Virus record (IMG/VR): IMGVR_UViG_3300045110_000283
Location: 1 to 46,057 of that record
Direction: 5' to 3' (one strand)
Source of the DNA: a virus
DNA: 46,057 bases
The notes beneath the pieces are model-generated. The model was not told the origin of the DNA, made no database searches, and worked only from the letters and a program-made list of their open reading frames with translations. Both the position numbers and the translations under genes were made by a program. Position 1 is the first letter of the stretch; each line of letters starts with the position of its first letter. Shown one piece after another: positions 34,209 to 42,659 of the stretch.

Positions 34209-35855
34209 TTAGTCAAACGGCAGCCGACCACCGGCAAACCAATCGGCGGCGCAGTCGGGATGCAGCGCCACCGCCTTCTCCCCGGGTTCGTTGAGCGCGA
34301 TCTTGCGGACCTCACCGGTGGAACGGTGGCACTGTTGGCAGCTCGTGCCGGCTTCGGTGGCACCGACGTCCTTGAATTTCTCTTTTTGCGAGCTGTTTAG
34401 CGTCGGGGTGTTCTGTTGCGCGACTTGCGCCTGGTTGTTGGCCTGGCGCAGCGCGATGGTGCGGGCGGCCACCTTGCCCTTCTCGGTCAGCTCCCATTTG
34501 TCGCGGTTGGAATCGGTGAACCCGGGCTTCGGTTTCTTGGCGAGCGCCGTCAACATCCGCTGGACCTTCGACTTGTGTGGGTCCCCGCTGCCGAGCAGGA
34601 AGCCGCACGCCCGCGCCAGATCGGCCACCGACTGACCGGGGCCCTTGAGCATCTCGATCAGCAGCCGGTCCTCTTCGGTGCGCTGCCTGTGGGCCTGCTT
34701 TTCCTCTTCGCTCTCAGTGATCGGCACGGCGCGCACCGTCGGCAGCAGGCGACCCTCGGTATCGGCGAGCTTGTCGGTGCGGATCGTTTCCAGTTCAAAC
34801 GACAACGGCTCGAAGCCTGGTCCGCGCATCTTGGTGTGATGCAGCACGATCATGTCGGTGGCTTTCCAGGCAGTGAGGTTGCCGTCCATCTCGGCAAGGA
34901 ACGCACCACCGCCGCGCGGCACCAACTGGCTCGGCTCAGCCGCGTGCTTGATTGGATGGCAGAGCACCAGCACGCACGGACCACCGGGCAAGGTTGTCAG
35001 CCGGCGCAGCACGCGCGCGTGCGCACCCATCTGCGTGTTGCTCAGCTCCTCGTTGCCGAGGAAGTAGGCGGCCGAAGTGTCGACGACGACGAGATCGATG
35101 GGGCTTGGTAGCCGCTCGATCTCGGCCTCGAGGTGCTCGAACATTTTGTCGATGTCGAACACGCCCGGGATAAACGAGATCCAATCCTGCAGCGGATCGC
35201 CTGAGCGCCGTGAGTCCGCGCCAATGACCCGCATGCGCACGTCGTCGGGGTTCTCACCAACGAAGTAGACGACCCGGCCCTTGCGCACACGATGGCCGAG
35301 CAACATCATATTCGGCTCGGGCGACGCAACCAGCTCGCAGATCAGCAACGCGATCGCGGTCTTGGCGTGGCCGGTGGCGCCGGTGATCGAATAGATGAAC
35401 CGCCGCTGCAGCATGCCCTCGATCAGGTAGCTCGGCGCGTGAAACCCTTTCACGAAGTCGGCTTTCGAATAAATGACAAAGATGCTCTCGGGGCCTTTGC
35501 CGTTGCCCGGGCCGCCGTTCGGCTTCGGCGGATCGGGCGCGTCAGGGCCAGGGTGGTGGTCGTCATCGTCGATCGGATTGGGCACGACGTCGCGATCGGA
35601 CTGCTCGAAGGCAAACGCGATCGCGGCTTGTACGCCATCGATCTGGTGCTCGGCCGTGAAGCCATGCGCCTCGGCCTTAGTCATCAGCCAGTCGACGGCG
35701 TCGGCTTTGCTCAAACCTTTGCGGGTATAGCCGGCGATCTCTTTCGCGGCCTGCTGGAAAATCCTCCAGCGCGCTTCGCCTGGCGGCACAGTCGTCAGCA
35801 GACTTGCCCACGAGTTTAGACCTTCCGCAAAGCTTTGGTCGGTGGCGCCGGTCAT
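34209..35855 (-). CDS. RepA-like AAA ATPase (replicative helicase type)
   Basis: A 548-aa protein. The central RecA-like domain has Walker A GATGHAKTA (159-167) and Walker B IDLVVVDTSAAY near 255-266, as in AAA_25/RepA hexameric helicases. The N-terminal 90 residues are helical (TRKGLSKADAVDWLMTKAEA), followed by a Pro/Gly linker. The C-terminal part has a winged-helix-like region and a CQQC...H...C motif, perhaps a zinc finger. It probably drives phage replication. The last gene of the minus-strand early block. Confidence 0.82.
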   Translation of the reverse strand: MTGATDQSFAEGLNSWASLLTTVPPGEARWRIFQQAAKEIAGYTRKGLSKADAVDWLMTKAEAHGFTAEHQIDGVQAAIAFAFEQSDRDVVPNPIDDDDHHPGPDAPDPPKPNGGPGNGKGPESIFVIYSKADFVKGFHAPSYLIEGMLQRRFIYSITGATGHAKTAIALLICELVASPEPNMMLLGHRVRKGRVVYFVGENPDDVRMRVIGADSRRSGDPLQDWISFIPGVFDIDKMFEHLEAEIERLPSPIDLVVVDTSAAYFLGNEELSNTQMGAHARVLRRLTTLPGGPCVLVLCHPIKHAAEPSQLVPRGGGAFLAEMDGNLTAWKATDMIVLHHTKMRGPGFEPLSFELETIRTDKLADTEGRLLPTVRAVPITESEEEKQAHRQRTEEDRLLIEMLKGPGQSVADLARACGFLLGSGDPHKSKVQRMLTALAKKPKPGFTDSNRDKWELTEKGKVAARTIALRQANNQAQVAQQNTPTLNSSQKEKFKDVGATEAGTSCQQCHRSTGEVRKIALNEPGEKAVALHPDCAADWFAGGRLPFD

Positions 35856-36052
35856 TCATTCTCCAGGTCGAAAGGTTTGAGAATGATGGCCTCGACCGCC
35901 GGCGCACCGAGCTGCTCAAGTAGTCCGGCGTCACGTGCATACTGGCGCAACGGCTCGATCGCCTGCACGAGCGTGAGCTCGCCATAGCCGTACAAGAACG
36001 CCCGCGCCTCGGCGCGTGCCTGCAATGCCAGGATGGGCGCGACCTGGGTCAA
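35852..36052 (-). CDS. Small helical phage protein
   Basis: A 66-aa protein (QARAEARAFLYGYGELTLVQ ... EAIILKPFDLENE), coupled to the RepA-like gene by ATGA. The helix-rich opening resembles small early proteins of rhizobial phages. Function unknown. Confidence 0.6.
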   Translation of the reverse strand: MTQVAPILALQARAEARAFLYGYGELTLVQAIEPLRQYARDAGLLEQLGAPAVEAIILKPFDLENE

Positions 36053-36055
36053 GGG

Positions 36056-36259
36056 TTAATCGTCCTTGCTCAGCATGTGATCACAGCCACCGCAATAAGA
36101 ATGGTACTCACGAAGCTCGGGCGGCTGGGAATGACCAGCCTCGATTGCGGCTTCGGCAGCATCGCGTGCCTCCTCTTCGTCGTTGAATAGAAGATCGCCA
36201 CAGGCACGGCATTCCATTTTCATCGCGTAGGCGATCCAGCGTTGAATGGGCGCTTTCAT
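36056..36259 (-). CDS. Small zinc-ribbon-like protein
   Basis: A 67-aa protein with CRAC (17-20) and CGGC (56-59) around an acidic Ala-rich helix (DEEEARDAAEAAIEAG), a two-CxxC metal site. It overlaps the next gene upstream by 4 bp. Unknown role in the early block. Confidence 0.62.
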   Translation of the reverse strand: MKAPIQRWIAYAMKMECRACGDLLFNDEEEARDAAEAAIEAGHSQPPELREYHSYCGGCDHMLSKDD

Positions 36260-36447
36260 GCGGCGGCCTCTTCGAGTAGCGCATCCTCATAGTCTGCGAC
36301 GATCGCTTCCATCGCAGCGATTTCGTGGGCGGCCTTGCCGGCGCTCATCTTGTTTTGCTCGACAAAGCGAGTGTAGGCATTCTTGCGCATCGCCAGCTCG
36401 CGCTTCGCGCAGGCGAGCTTGTCAGCCGTGGTGATGATGTCGGTCAT
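36256..36447 (-). CDS. Small helical phage protein
   Basis: A 63-aa helical, mixed-charge protein (LACAKRELAMRKNAYTRFVE ... HEIAAMEAIVADYEDALLEE). It overlaps both neighbours by 4 bp. Coiled-coil-like; function unknown. Confidence 0.6.
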   Translation of the reverse strand: MTDIITTADKLACAKRELAMRKNAYTRFVEQNKMSAGKAAHEIAAMEAIVADYEDALLEEAAA

Positions 36448-36935
36448 TCTGCTGGAATCCCGCCGTTCGCCTCAAGATAAGTAATCGCGTCGCGCCATAA
36501 CCAATCTGGATTGGCTTTCAGCAGCGGTCCAATAAAGGTCCAGACACGATCGAACTCCTTTAAAGACTCTGCCATCTTCTCCATATGCGACTGCTTGCGC
36601 CGACGAAACAACAGCGCATGCTCATAATCCAAATCGCCTAATTCGCGCTGATAGGTTTCAGTCCCACGCCCAAAGGTTATTTGAAAGTCAAGATCGTGGA
36701 ATAAATCCAACGTCGATCCCTCATCGAGCAATCGCTCGAAACGATTCCCAATAATGTTGATGATGCGCTCAAGGGCCATCTGCTCGTTGAGTTTGTCACT
36801 CAGCATCAATTTGATTTCGTCGCGAACATAGATCGCCATCTCCATCGTGTTGCGAATTTTCTTGACGTGATAGGCGCGGTTGGCGGCGCCGATGACGATG
36901 TCGCGATAGATGTGCAGTGGGTTACGCAGACTCAT
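36444..36935 (-). CDS. Phage protein of unknown function
   Basis: A 163-aa protein, mostly helical (MALERIINIIGNRFERLLDE; KMAESLKEFDRVWTFIGPLL). Less GC-rich than its neighbours in codon use. Coupled by 4-bp overlaps to genes on both sides, so part of the early operon. No domain recognised. Confidence 0.6.
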   Translation of the reverse strand: MSLRNPLHIYRDIVIGAANRAYHVKKIRNTMEMAIYVRDEIKLMLSDKLNEQMALERIINIIGNRFERLLDEGSTLDLFHDLDFQITFGRGTETYQRELGDLDYEHALLFRRRKQSHMEKMAESLKEFDRVWTFIGPLLKANPDWLWRDAITYLEANGGIPAE

Positions 36936-37825
36936 TTGTCCAGCTCCTTGGTTTGCTCAAGCAGCGTCGTCAGCCACAAGCATGCCGTTCGCGCGTTAGT
37001 CAGGCATTCGGTCAATACAGCCTTGAGAGGCTGTTGTGTCGCGTCAGCAACGATCTTCTGATGTTCAATGAATTTAGCGGCGTCGATGGTCAGTTCACCC
37101 ACCAGATAGTGGAGACTGTTGACGATCCCTGCGGCTTGTCGCCCATAGAGATCTTTGCGTTTCGGTGTTGCTTGGTCGCGTTTTTTGCGCTCCTCCTCCA
37201 GCCGTCGGATTTTGTCCTGCAGCGGTGCGAGCGCATTCGTGATGGTGTTTTCCAATTCGGCAGGCGACATCGCGGCCAGGTCTTGTCGCAGCCGCGCTTC
37301 CTGTTCTTGGTAGCGCGTTGTAAGCCGTCCGATGCGCTGTTCATACTCGTCGGCCGTTTCTTGTTTGGCCTGCGCGATCATGTCTTTGACTTTGGCGTGC
37401 GTGAGCTGCTCGCCATTGGCGGCGAGATCGAGCACAGCATCGCGGGCTTCGGCGGGTGTGGATGGAGCGGCCAGAAGATAGAGGCCACTGACGGAGAGGT
37501 TCAAATTATCAAAGTTTGATACTTTACTCAGTGATAGCTCGTAGACGTTCATAAAATTAAAGGCCGTGGGCTGCGTCCACCCAAACTCGCGTTTCAGCCA
37601 CGGCAGCCAATTGCCGTGACCGCAAATACGTTTGCACTCTGTCAGCAGTTTGCCGATCTCGATGACGTCGCCGACCACGCGCTTGCCAAGTGCCTTGATA
37701 ACTGCGGATCGCTCGGCAAGCTCGATCTCAGCGCGCTCGTCGAATAGGTCAAGTTTGGTTTCGCGATGCTCAATGACTATCACGCCGCCGCCCTCCGTGC
37801 TTGCTTTCTTCGCAACAGCAACCAT
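36932..37825 (-). CDS. DUF3102-like protein
   Basis: A 297-aa protein. The N-terminal half matches the DUF3102 pattern (VGDVIEIGKLLTECKRICGH; GNWLPWLKREFGWTQPTAFN; FMNVYE). The middle is a long coiled coil (about 160-225). DUF3102 proteins occur in phages and plasmids and are thought to bind DNA, but their role is not established. It overlaps the downstream gene by 4 bp. Confidence 0.78.
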   Translation of the reverse strand: MVAVAKKASTEGGGVIVIEHRETKLDLFDERAEIELAERSAVIKALGKRVVGDVIEIGKLLTECKRICGHGNWLPWLKREFGWTQPTAFNFMNVYELSLSKVSNFDNLNLSVSGLYLLAAPSTPAEARDAVLDLAANGEQLTHAKVKDMIAQAKQETADEYEQRIGRLTTRYQEQEARLRQDLAAMSPAELENTITNALAPLQDKIRRLEEERKKRDQATPKRKDLYGRQAAGIVNSLHYLVGELTIDAAKFIEHQKIVADATQQPLKAVLTECLTNARTACLWLTTLLEQTKELDK

Positions 37826-38091
37826 CGCGCAAACGGCCCGCGGCCGTCCGACGCGATCACCCAGTTGGTGTCCGCGAGCAGCTCGTTGATCTGAAAGATG
37901 TGCACGCCCACGGTGTTGGGGCGCCGCGCGCGCTCGCCGCGATAGACCTCGTCGTGGATCTCACTCGCCGAGATGCCGATGTCGCCGGCGGCCTTGACCA
38001 TGTCGACAATGCGCGCCTTGAGCGGCGGCAGGCGCACGCCAAGCCTGAACTCAGGCAACGGCTGCCGGCAATGCGGGCACAGGCTCGTCAT
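37780..38091 (-). CDS. Zinc-ribbon/winged-helix regulatory protein
   Basis: A 103-aa protein with CPHC at residues 5-8 followed by a winged-helix domain (KARIVDMVKAAGDIGISASE; TVGVHIFQINELLADTNWVI) like that of OmpR-type effector domains. It probably binds DNA. It overlaps the DUF3102-like gene by 46 bp and the GcrA gene by 4 bp. ATG 38091 chosen because the upstream frame is antisense or out of frame with GcrA. Confidence 0.65.
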   Translation of the reverse strand: MTSLCPHCRQPLPEFRLGVRLPPLKARIVDMVKAAGDIGISASEIHDEVYRGERARRPNTVGVHIFQINELLADTNWVIASDGRGPFARWLLLRRKQARRAAA

Positions 38092-38588
38092 CGGCGCCTC
38101 CTGCGTGGCGGCGTCGGCATATGGCCGAGCAGATGGTGATAGCGGCAATAACTGGACCCCAAGCGAGCCGGCTCGGCGCAAAAGCAAAACCGCCCCCACA
38201 CCTCGGGCTCGCCGAGTGGCCAGCGACAATCGCCGGTGATGAGCTGGACGATCGTCTTGCGATCGCGCCCCGCCGTCGGCGCCAACGTCGCCTCGATCTC
38301 ACGCGGGGGTTCAATCTCGCACGGCACGAAGGCGGTGCTGCTGATCATCATGCTGCTTGTTCGTTTGCTGCTTGTTCGTTTCGTTTCGGTCGCGATCGCG
38401 GTTTGCGGCTTTCGCCTCGCGACGAAGCCGGTGGTGCGCGCCAGCCCTTCCCGGTGCACGCGGCCTATGATGGCGTTGCGCGAGCACCCGACCTTCGCAC
38501 TGATCTGCCTCATGGTCAGACCGCGGGCGAACAGCTCGCGCATCAACGGAGCTGCCTGGGGGTGATCTTTCCAAAAGCTGGTCATCAT
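38088..38588 (-). CDS. gcrA: GcrA-family cell-cycle regulator
   Basis: A 166-aa GcrA homologue. The N-terminal helix-turn-helix is visible (LFARGLTMRQISAKVGCSRN, then AIIGRVHREGL), and the C-terminal sigma-70-contacting domain has CRWPLGEP, FCFC and YCRYHHLLGHMP with putative metal ligands. In Caulobacter GcrA activates promoters carrying methylated GANTC sites. A phage copy could redirect host transcription or time late genes. Two 15-bp tandem units encode KRTSS twice in the linker. Confidence 0.88.
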   Translation of the reverse strand: MMTSFWKDHPQAAPLMRELFARGLTMRQISAKVGCSRNAIIGRVHREGLARTTGFVARRKPQTAIATETKRTSSKRTSSMMISSTAFVPCEIEPPREIEATLAPTAGRDRKTIVQLITGDCRWPLGEPEVWGRFCFCAEPARLGSSYCRYHHLLGHMPTPPRRRRR

Positions 38589-39139
38589 GATGCTGCCCTC
38601 CGTAGAAACAGCGGCGACGCCTCGACGGCGATGCGGGGATCAAGCAGCGAGCACTGGTAGTGCCAGAGCGACAAAGCATCGGCGGCATTGTCGTCTTGTG
38701 GAATCCAGCCGAGCCGTCGGCACTTGCTGATCGTCGCCTCTTTGATGGCCTTGCTCTTGAGCTTGTGGATGCTGCCGAGGAAGTGCCGCCGATGTTCGCT
38801 CGGCGTCGCCTCGGTCAGCGTGATGGCCGGCCGCTGTTCGAGCAGCTCCTCGACGATCGCCGCATAGCCGCACAACGCGCGCACGGTGCCGATCGTGTCA
38901 TGCGGCCGAAGGATCGGCGCCTCGAAGATCACGCGTGTCGTTGATGGCCGCTCGGCCAGCATCTTGACCAGCCAGGTGCGCAGCGCGCGAAAGCGCACGC
39001 CGAGCTGCTCGCCGTCGTCACACAGCTTGTGCGAACCGTGCTCGGGCACCGGCGTGCCGACCGCGCCAAAGGCGAAGCCAGTTTTCAGCGCGAGATCGAG
39101 CGCGAGTATGTAATTTGGATCGCCGTGCACATCACGCAT
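38585..39139 (-). CDS. RuvC-like Holliday junction resolvase
   Basis: A 184-aa RNase H-fold nuclease. D15 (ILALDLALKTGFAFG), E near 73 (VIFEAPIL), and a C-terminal acidic pair in DDNAADALSLW match the RuvC/phage resolvase active site. It would resolve recombination or replication junctions before packaging. Coupled to gcrA by ATGA. Not related by position to the CRISPR-like effector. Confidence 0.83.
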   Translation of the reverse strand: MRDVHGDPNYILALDLALKTGFAFGAVGTPVPEHGSHKLCDDGEQLGVRFRALRTWLVKMLAERPSTTRVIFEAPILRPHDTIGTVRALCGYAAIVEELLEQRPAITLTEATPSEHRRHFLGSIHKLKSKAIKEATISKCRRLGWIPQDDNAADALSLWHYQCSLLDPRIAVEASPLFLRRAAS

Positions 39140-39656
39140 CCGGTTGCGTTGGCAGCGGCTTGATACCGGCCTTGACCATCACGGCCTGGCCGGCGTGGTA
39201 GCCCGTCATGTACCGGCGGTATTGCTCAGTGTCGGGCGCGTAATCGGTTTTGCAGGGATCGCCCGCGAGGCCATCGCGCTTGCCCTCTTCCTCGGCCCGC
39301 TCGACGGCGGGGGTGCGATCGTCGTCCTCCAAAAAATTGGCTTGCGTGCCGAGCGCCTTGGCGTTCCAGCGCAGGATGCGCAGGGCCGTCTCGATGCGTT
39401 CCCTGATCCTGGCCTCGCCCTCGGGCGTGCGCTGTGCGATCTGGGTGCGGAAATCACGGATGACGTGCTTACCCAGCACCGACTTGGCATCTTCCTCGAT
39501 GATCTTGACCGCGGCGCGAGCGGCCTCCCAGTTGGTGCAGTAATTGAAAAACCGGGTGCGCTTATCGTCTTCGCTCAGACCGTTGTGGCCGGCGGTAGCT
39601 GGATGCTCGGTCTGTTTGCCGTTGTTTTTGGTCCCGTCCTTCGCTGATCGTGCCAT
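39132..39656 (-). CDS. Phage early protein, Rmf-like C-terminus
   Basis: A 174-aa protein. Residues 25-105 are helical and basic (FFNYCTNWEAARAAVKIIEE). The C-terminal part (EEEGKRDGLAGDPCKTDYAP, then EQYRRYMTGYHAGQ) has the G..DG..G..C spacing and W/Y-rich end of ribosome-modulation-factor-like modules common in phage proteins. Function unproven. First gene of the early operon. Confidence 0.6.
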   Translation of the reverse strand: MARSAKDGTKNNGKQTEHPATAGHNGLSEDDKRTRFFNYCTNWEAARAAVKIIEEDAKSVLGKHVIRDFRTQIAQRTPEGEARIRERIETALRILRWNAKALGTQANFLEDDDRTPAVERAEEEGKRDGLAGDPCKTDYAPDTEQYRRYMTGYHAGQAVMVKAGIKPLPTQPDA

Positions 39657-39759
39657 CGCTATCCCCTATAAGGTTGAGCCACACAGCGACGCGCATGCGC
39701 CGCCGATCGCGTCGCCAGTCGGAGTTTGCATATGCTTCAAGCGGGTAGTCGGAGCCGGC

Positions 39760-40029
39760 CTATTGAGGGCTGGCTGGGGTATCGTGACCGTTCTTGCGTA
39801 CCTTCGAGCGACGCCGATTGCGTCGCCCTTTTGCGAGCTGATCCTGTTTCTGGATGAAGCGTTGGGCGATCTCAACGAGCCGCAACGACGGCGCACGGCC
39901 CTTCCGCAACTGAAAGACAAACATCGGATCGCCGACCGCGTCGCGGCCGAAATTCGTCGGTGGCATGCCGCTTTTTTTGAGGAAGGCCTCAATCTCGCTC
40001 GCGAACTTGCTGGCGCTCATGATCGGCAT
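39760..40029 (-). CDS. Putative HTH regulator, divergent (left)
   Basis: An 89-aa protein. The helix-turn-helix-like segment is ASEIEAFLKKSGMPPTNFGR, then DAVGDPMFVFQLRKGRAPSL; the C-terminus is basic (AKGRRNRRRSKVRKNG). It is transcribed leftwards from the region holding the AATAGG-N6-CCTATT palindrome, so it may be an early regulator or the repressor itself. Start at ATG 40029 is uncertain; 40020 is possible. Confidence 0.6.
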   Translation of the reverse strand: MPIMSASKFASEIEAFLKKSGMPPTNFGRDAVGDPMFVFQLRKGRAPSLRLVEIAQRFIQKQDQLAKGRRNRRRSKVRKNGHDTPASPQ

Positions 40030-40092
40030 AGACCGATCATATTTCCACAAATACGATTTAGTCAAACCGGCTATTAATCGCCTATCCAAAAA

Positions 40093-40110
40093 AATAGGAA
40101 CAACCCTATT
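40093..40110. promoter_or_regulatory. Operator-like palindrome AATAGG-N6-CCTATT
   Basis: AATAGG (40093-40098), six bases, CCTATT (40105-40110), with A- and T-runs extending both arms to 40088 and 40114. It lies in the divergent gap between two HTH genes, the classical place for a lysogeny switch operator. The same motif and spacing recur at 461-478. Confidence 0.6.
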
Positions 40111-40152
40111 TTTTCCCTTGATTTCGGTTGCGGGCTTCTACAGGTTGTGATC

Positions 40153-40617
40153 ATGGGAAAGCACGACAATAATACCGCCGCAGCAGCGCCGCTCGATCTT
40201 CCGGTCGCCACGGGTGAGGCGACGCGCAAGCTGATCGAGAAACGTCTTGCCGAACTCGGCAAAGACATGAGATGGCTGTCGCTCGCGTGCGGCATTAATC
40301 ACGCGTATTTTCATATGTTTATCAAGAAGCGCATGCCGAAACGGTTGCCGGAGCAGATACGCCACCGCGTCGCTCGTGCGCTGGAAATGGAAGAGGTAAA
40401 ACTCGCCAACGCGACCTTTACCGATGATGCGGAAGCCGAAGCCGGAGCCGAAGCACGCGAGTCGCGGCGGCTGGTTAAGCTCCACGGGGATATCGAGCCC
40501 TACCGTTTGGTTATGACCAAGGGCAAGGTGGAAGGCTGGTTCAAGCTGCACATCGACGGGCCCGAGTTCGAGGAACTGATCCGCTCGTTGAATTCGCTTC
40601 GGAAACCGATCGGATAG
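40153..40617 (+). CDS. Putative phage repressor-like HTH protein (right)
   Basis: A 154-aa protein with an N-terminal helix-turn-helix (IEKRLAELGKDMRWLSLACG, INHAYFHMFIKKRMPKRLPE, which resembles the XRE fold) and a C-terminal region (LVKLHGDIEPYRLVMTKGKV, then WFKLHIDGPEFEELI). It lacks the Ser/Lys LexA-type peptidase. Divergent from the gene at 39760 over a shared palindrome, it is a strong candidate for the lysogeny repressor. ATG 40153 chosen over GTG 40147. Confidence 0.7.
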   Translation: MGKHDNNTAAAAPLDLPVATGEATRKLIEKRLAELGKDMRWLSLACGINHAYFHMFIKKRMPKRLPEQIRHRVARALEMEEVKLANATFTDDAEAEAGAEARESRRLVKLHGDIEPYRLVMTKGKVEGWFKLHIDGPEFEELIRSLNSLRKPIG

Positions 40618-40654
40618 AATCGATCATTTGACGCGATAGGATTTTAGCGATATT

Positions 40655-40680
40655 GGGTGACCCTGCAGGAGGGTTCACCC
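40655..40680 (+). promoter_or_regulatory. Hairpin enclosing a ribosome-binding site
   Basis: GGGTGACCCT (40655-40664) pairs with AGGG-T-TCACCC (40670-40680) with a single bulged T and a 5-base loop. The AGGAGGG ribosome site (40667-40673) lies inside, and the ATG follows at 40682. Folding would hide the site, so translation may be controlled by RNA structure. Confidence 0.5.
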
Positions 40681-40681
40681 G

Positions 40682-41713
40682 ATGCACGATCACATCCCGC
40701 CGACCACTCAAGCTGCCTCAGCAGAGACGATCTCGAACTGGTTCGACGAACTGGCCGAGGTCGCACATGCCATTGTCGAGGACAGTTGCAGTAGGGGCAG
40801 CCCCGATCGCGTCAAGCTCAGCAACAGCTTGGCGATCGCTTCCTGCGCCGTCGCAATGCGGTTGAGGTCGCGAGCGACATGTACACAGAAATGCTCAACA
40901 GCTTCCTGCCATCTATCTCCGGGGCATTTCTACCGGCTAAGCGGACTTGGCTTGAATGGTCGTCAGCTTGCGCTTGGCACTGCACTCGACATTGCCGAGA
41001 GTCTGGTGATCGAGAGGGCTGCGAGTAGCGTCGGCTCAAGCGCTGGCGAAATCACTCGCCGTTTCACCGGCAGCGTCATGTCCTTCATGATACCGGATGA
41101 TAAGTGGCCCGATGGGCGCGTCGGCGTGATGTTGGTCGAGCGCGCCGGCGGATTTGCTGACGTGTTTGGGGTTGGTGCCAGCGCAGCAACCGGTCAATTT
41201 GGAACGGCTCGGGTCGGCCGCATCGCGTTGAGTGACGAGCTGAAAAAGATTGCGGTCACTTTCGATGGGGCCCGCACCTATGAAAATGAGAGTCGCTATA
41301 TCCAATTGGATCACAATCCAGCAGATCCCAAGAACAAGCACTACAGTCTGGCGTGGCAAATCTACGTCTACCTGCTCCTGATCAATACGCCCCACGTTAC
41401 CTCGCGTGCACAGCATGATCCGCATCGCGCATTAGCGCGCGAAGTTCTCGCCAAGCGCAAATTGCTCGGCGTTTTCCCGCTGCAAGCGTGGACCGAGATT
41501 ACGCTTAAGCCGGGCGCGGTCGATAGCGAGGAGCGACCGGACACAATCACCGGAACCACCGGTACGGTGGCGCTGCACTGGACGCGCGCGCACCGGCGCC
41601 GCATCCAGGGCGTATGGACTCTGATCTCCGACTATTGGTCTGGCGATGGCTCGCTCGGCATCAAGCAGAGCCGCTACAAGGTCGTGCCGGGCGCAGAGAG
41701 GCGCGCACCATGA
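40682..41713 (+). CDS. Phage protein of unknown function, possibly frameshifted near the N-terminus
   Basis: A 343-aa frame before the exonuclease gene. The C-terminal part (TRAHRRRIQGVWTLISDYWS, then LGIKQSRYKVVP) has the Arg-rich ...HWRGDxxLGIKQSxYxVxP look of proteins encoded with phage recombinases. Between about 40795 and 40960 another frame (+2) reads more like protein (GDRFLRRRNAVEVASDMYTE, then SISGAFLPAKRTWLEW) than the annotated one (ATCTQKCSTASCHLSPGHFY). So either a natural or sequence-error frameshift exists, or two genes overlap. Its stop overlaps the exonuclease start (ATGA). Confidence 0.55.
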   Translation: MHDHIPPTTQAASAETISNWFDELAEVAHAIVEDSCSRGSPDRVKLSNSLAIASCAVAMRLRSRATCTQKCSTASCHLSPGHFYRLSGLGLNGRQLALGTALDIAESLVIERAASSVGSSAGEITRRFTGSVMSFMIPDDKWPDGRVGVMLVERAGGFADVFGVGASAATGQFGTARVGRIALSDELKKIAVTFDGARTYENESRYIQLDHNPADPKNKHYSLAWQIYVYLLLINTPHVTSRAQHDPHRALAREVLAKRKLLGVFPLQAWTEITLKPGAVDSEERPDTITGTTGTVALHWTRAHRRRIQGVWTLISDYWSGDGSLGIKQSRYKVVPGAERRAP

Positions 41714-42657
41714 TCGAGCGCACCCTTATCACGTCAGACGAACAGTGGCACGGCTTGCGCAAGCCAAATATAGGCGCCTCGCAAGCCCCCGCGCTGTGGG
41801 GGCTGCACCCCTACATCACGCTCGGCCAGCTCTACGCCGAGGCGCGCGGCGTCGAGCTGCCACAGCCGTCCGGCGATCTGCTCGAGCGCGGGCACGATCT
41901 CGAAGCGGTGGTCGCGACCAAGGTGGCGCGCGAAAACCCGACGTGGAAGATCGAGAAGGCGACCCACTACTATCGCGACCCGCTCCTGCGGCTTGGCGCG
42001 ACGCCCGACTATTGCGTGACCTGTCCCGAGCGCGGGCGCGGCATCCTGCAATGCAAGACCGTCGGCGCCTGGCAGTTCAAGAAAAACTATGTCGACGGCG
42101 ACGCGCCCGTGTGGATCAAGCTGCAGGCGGCCGTCGAGATGATGCTCACCGGTGCGAGCTGGGGCATCATCGGCGTGCTGGTTGTCGGGGATTTCCAATA
42201 CGAGCTGCACACGTTCCTCCAGGAACGCCATCCCGCGGCCGAGCTCAAGATCACCAAGGGCGTGGCCGAGTTCTGGCGCCAGGTCGACGCCGGCCTTGAG
42301 CCGGTGTTCGATTTTGATCGCGATGCCGACTTGATCGCGCTGCTCTACCCGACCGCAACGGAAGGCAAGACCATTGATCTGCGCGGCGACAACCGCGTGA
42401 TCGCGGTGCTGGAGGAGCTTGACCTGCTGGCGGCGCGCAACCGCGAAGACGAGAAAGCGATCAAAGCGCTCAAGGCCGAGCTGCGCGAGAAAATGAAGGA
42501 CGCCGAGACTGCGCTCGTGCCCGGCTGGAAGATGACGCTGAAGGAAACCCACCGCCCCGACAAGATCGCAGAGCGCCGGTACGAGATCGGCGATGTTCTG
42601 GAGGAGGGGACTACATTTCGAACGCTGCGATATTCGCGGCAGAAAGTACAGGCGTAA
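41710..42657 (+). CDS. YqaJ/lambda-type exonuclease
   Basis: A 315-aa 5'-3' dsDNA exonuclease. The YqaJ domain occupies about 1-215: WHGLRKPNIGASQAPALWGL near the start, LERGHDLEAVVATKVARE, the metal-site ATPDYCV and ILQCKTVGAWQFKKNY (Q-K pair). A helical C-terminus follows (LAARNREDEKAIKALKAELR). It makes 3' ssDNA tails for the RecT-like partner encoded 2 bp downstream. Confidence 0.9.
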   Translation: MIERTLITSDEQWHGLRKPNIGASQAPALWGLHPYITLGQLYAEARGVELPQPSGDLLERGHDLEAVVATKVARENPTWKIEKATHYYRDPLLRLGATPDYCVTCPERGRGILQCKTVGAWQFKKNYVDGDAPVWIKLQAAVEMMLTGASWGIIGVLVVGDFQYELHTFLQERHPAAELKITKGVAEFWRQVDAGLEPVFDFDRDADLIALLYPTATEGKTIDLRGDNRVIAVLEELDLLAARNREDEKAIKALKAELREKMKDAETALVPGWKMTLKETHRPDKIAERRYEIGDVLEEGTTFRTLRYSRQKVQA

Positions 42658-42659
42658 CC

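Noticed and set aside
38585-39139. RuvC-like gene as a Cas nuclease
   Set aside because: It has the compact phage Holliday junction resolvase pattern and lies in the early replication operon away from the array.
39666-39759. 21-aa frame MQTPTGDAIGGACASLCGST...
   Set aside because: No convincing ribosome site and no family; too weak to list as a gene.
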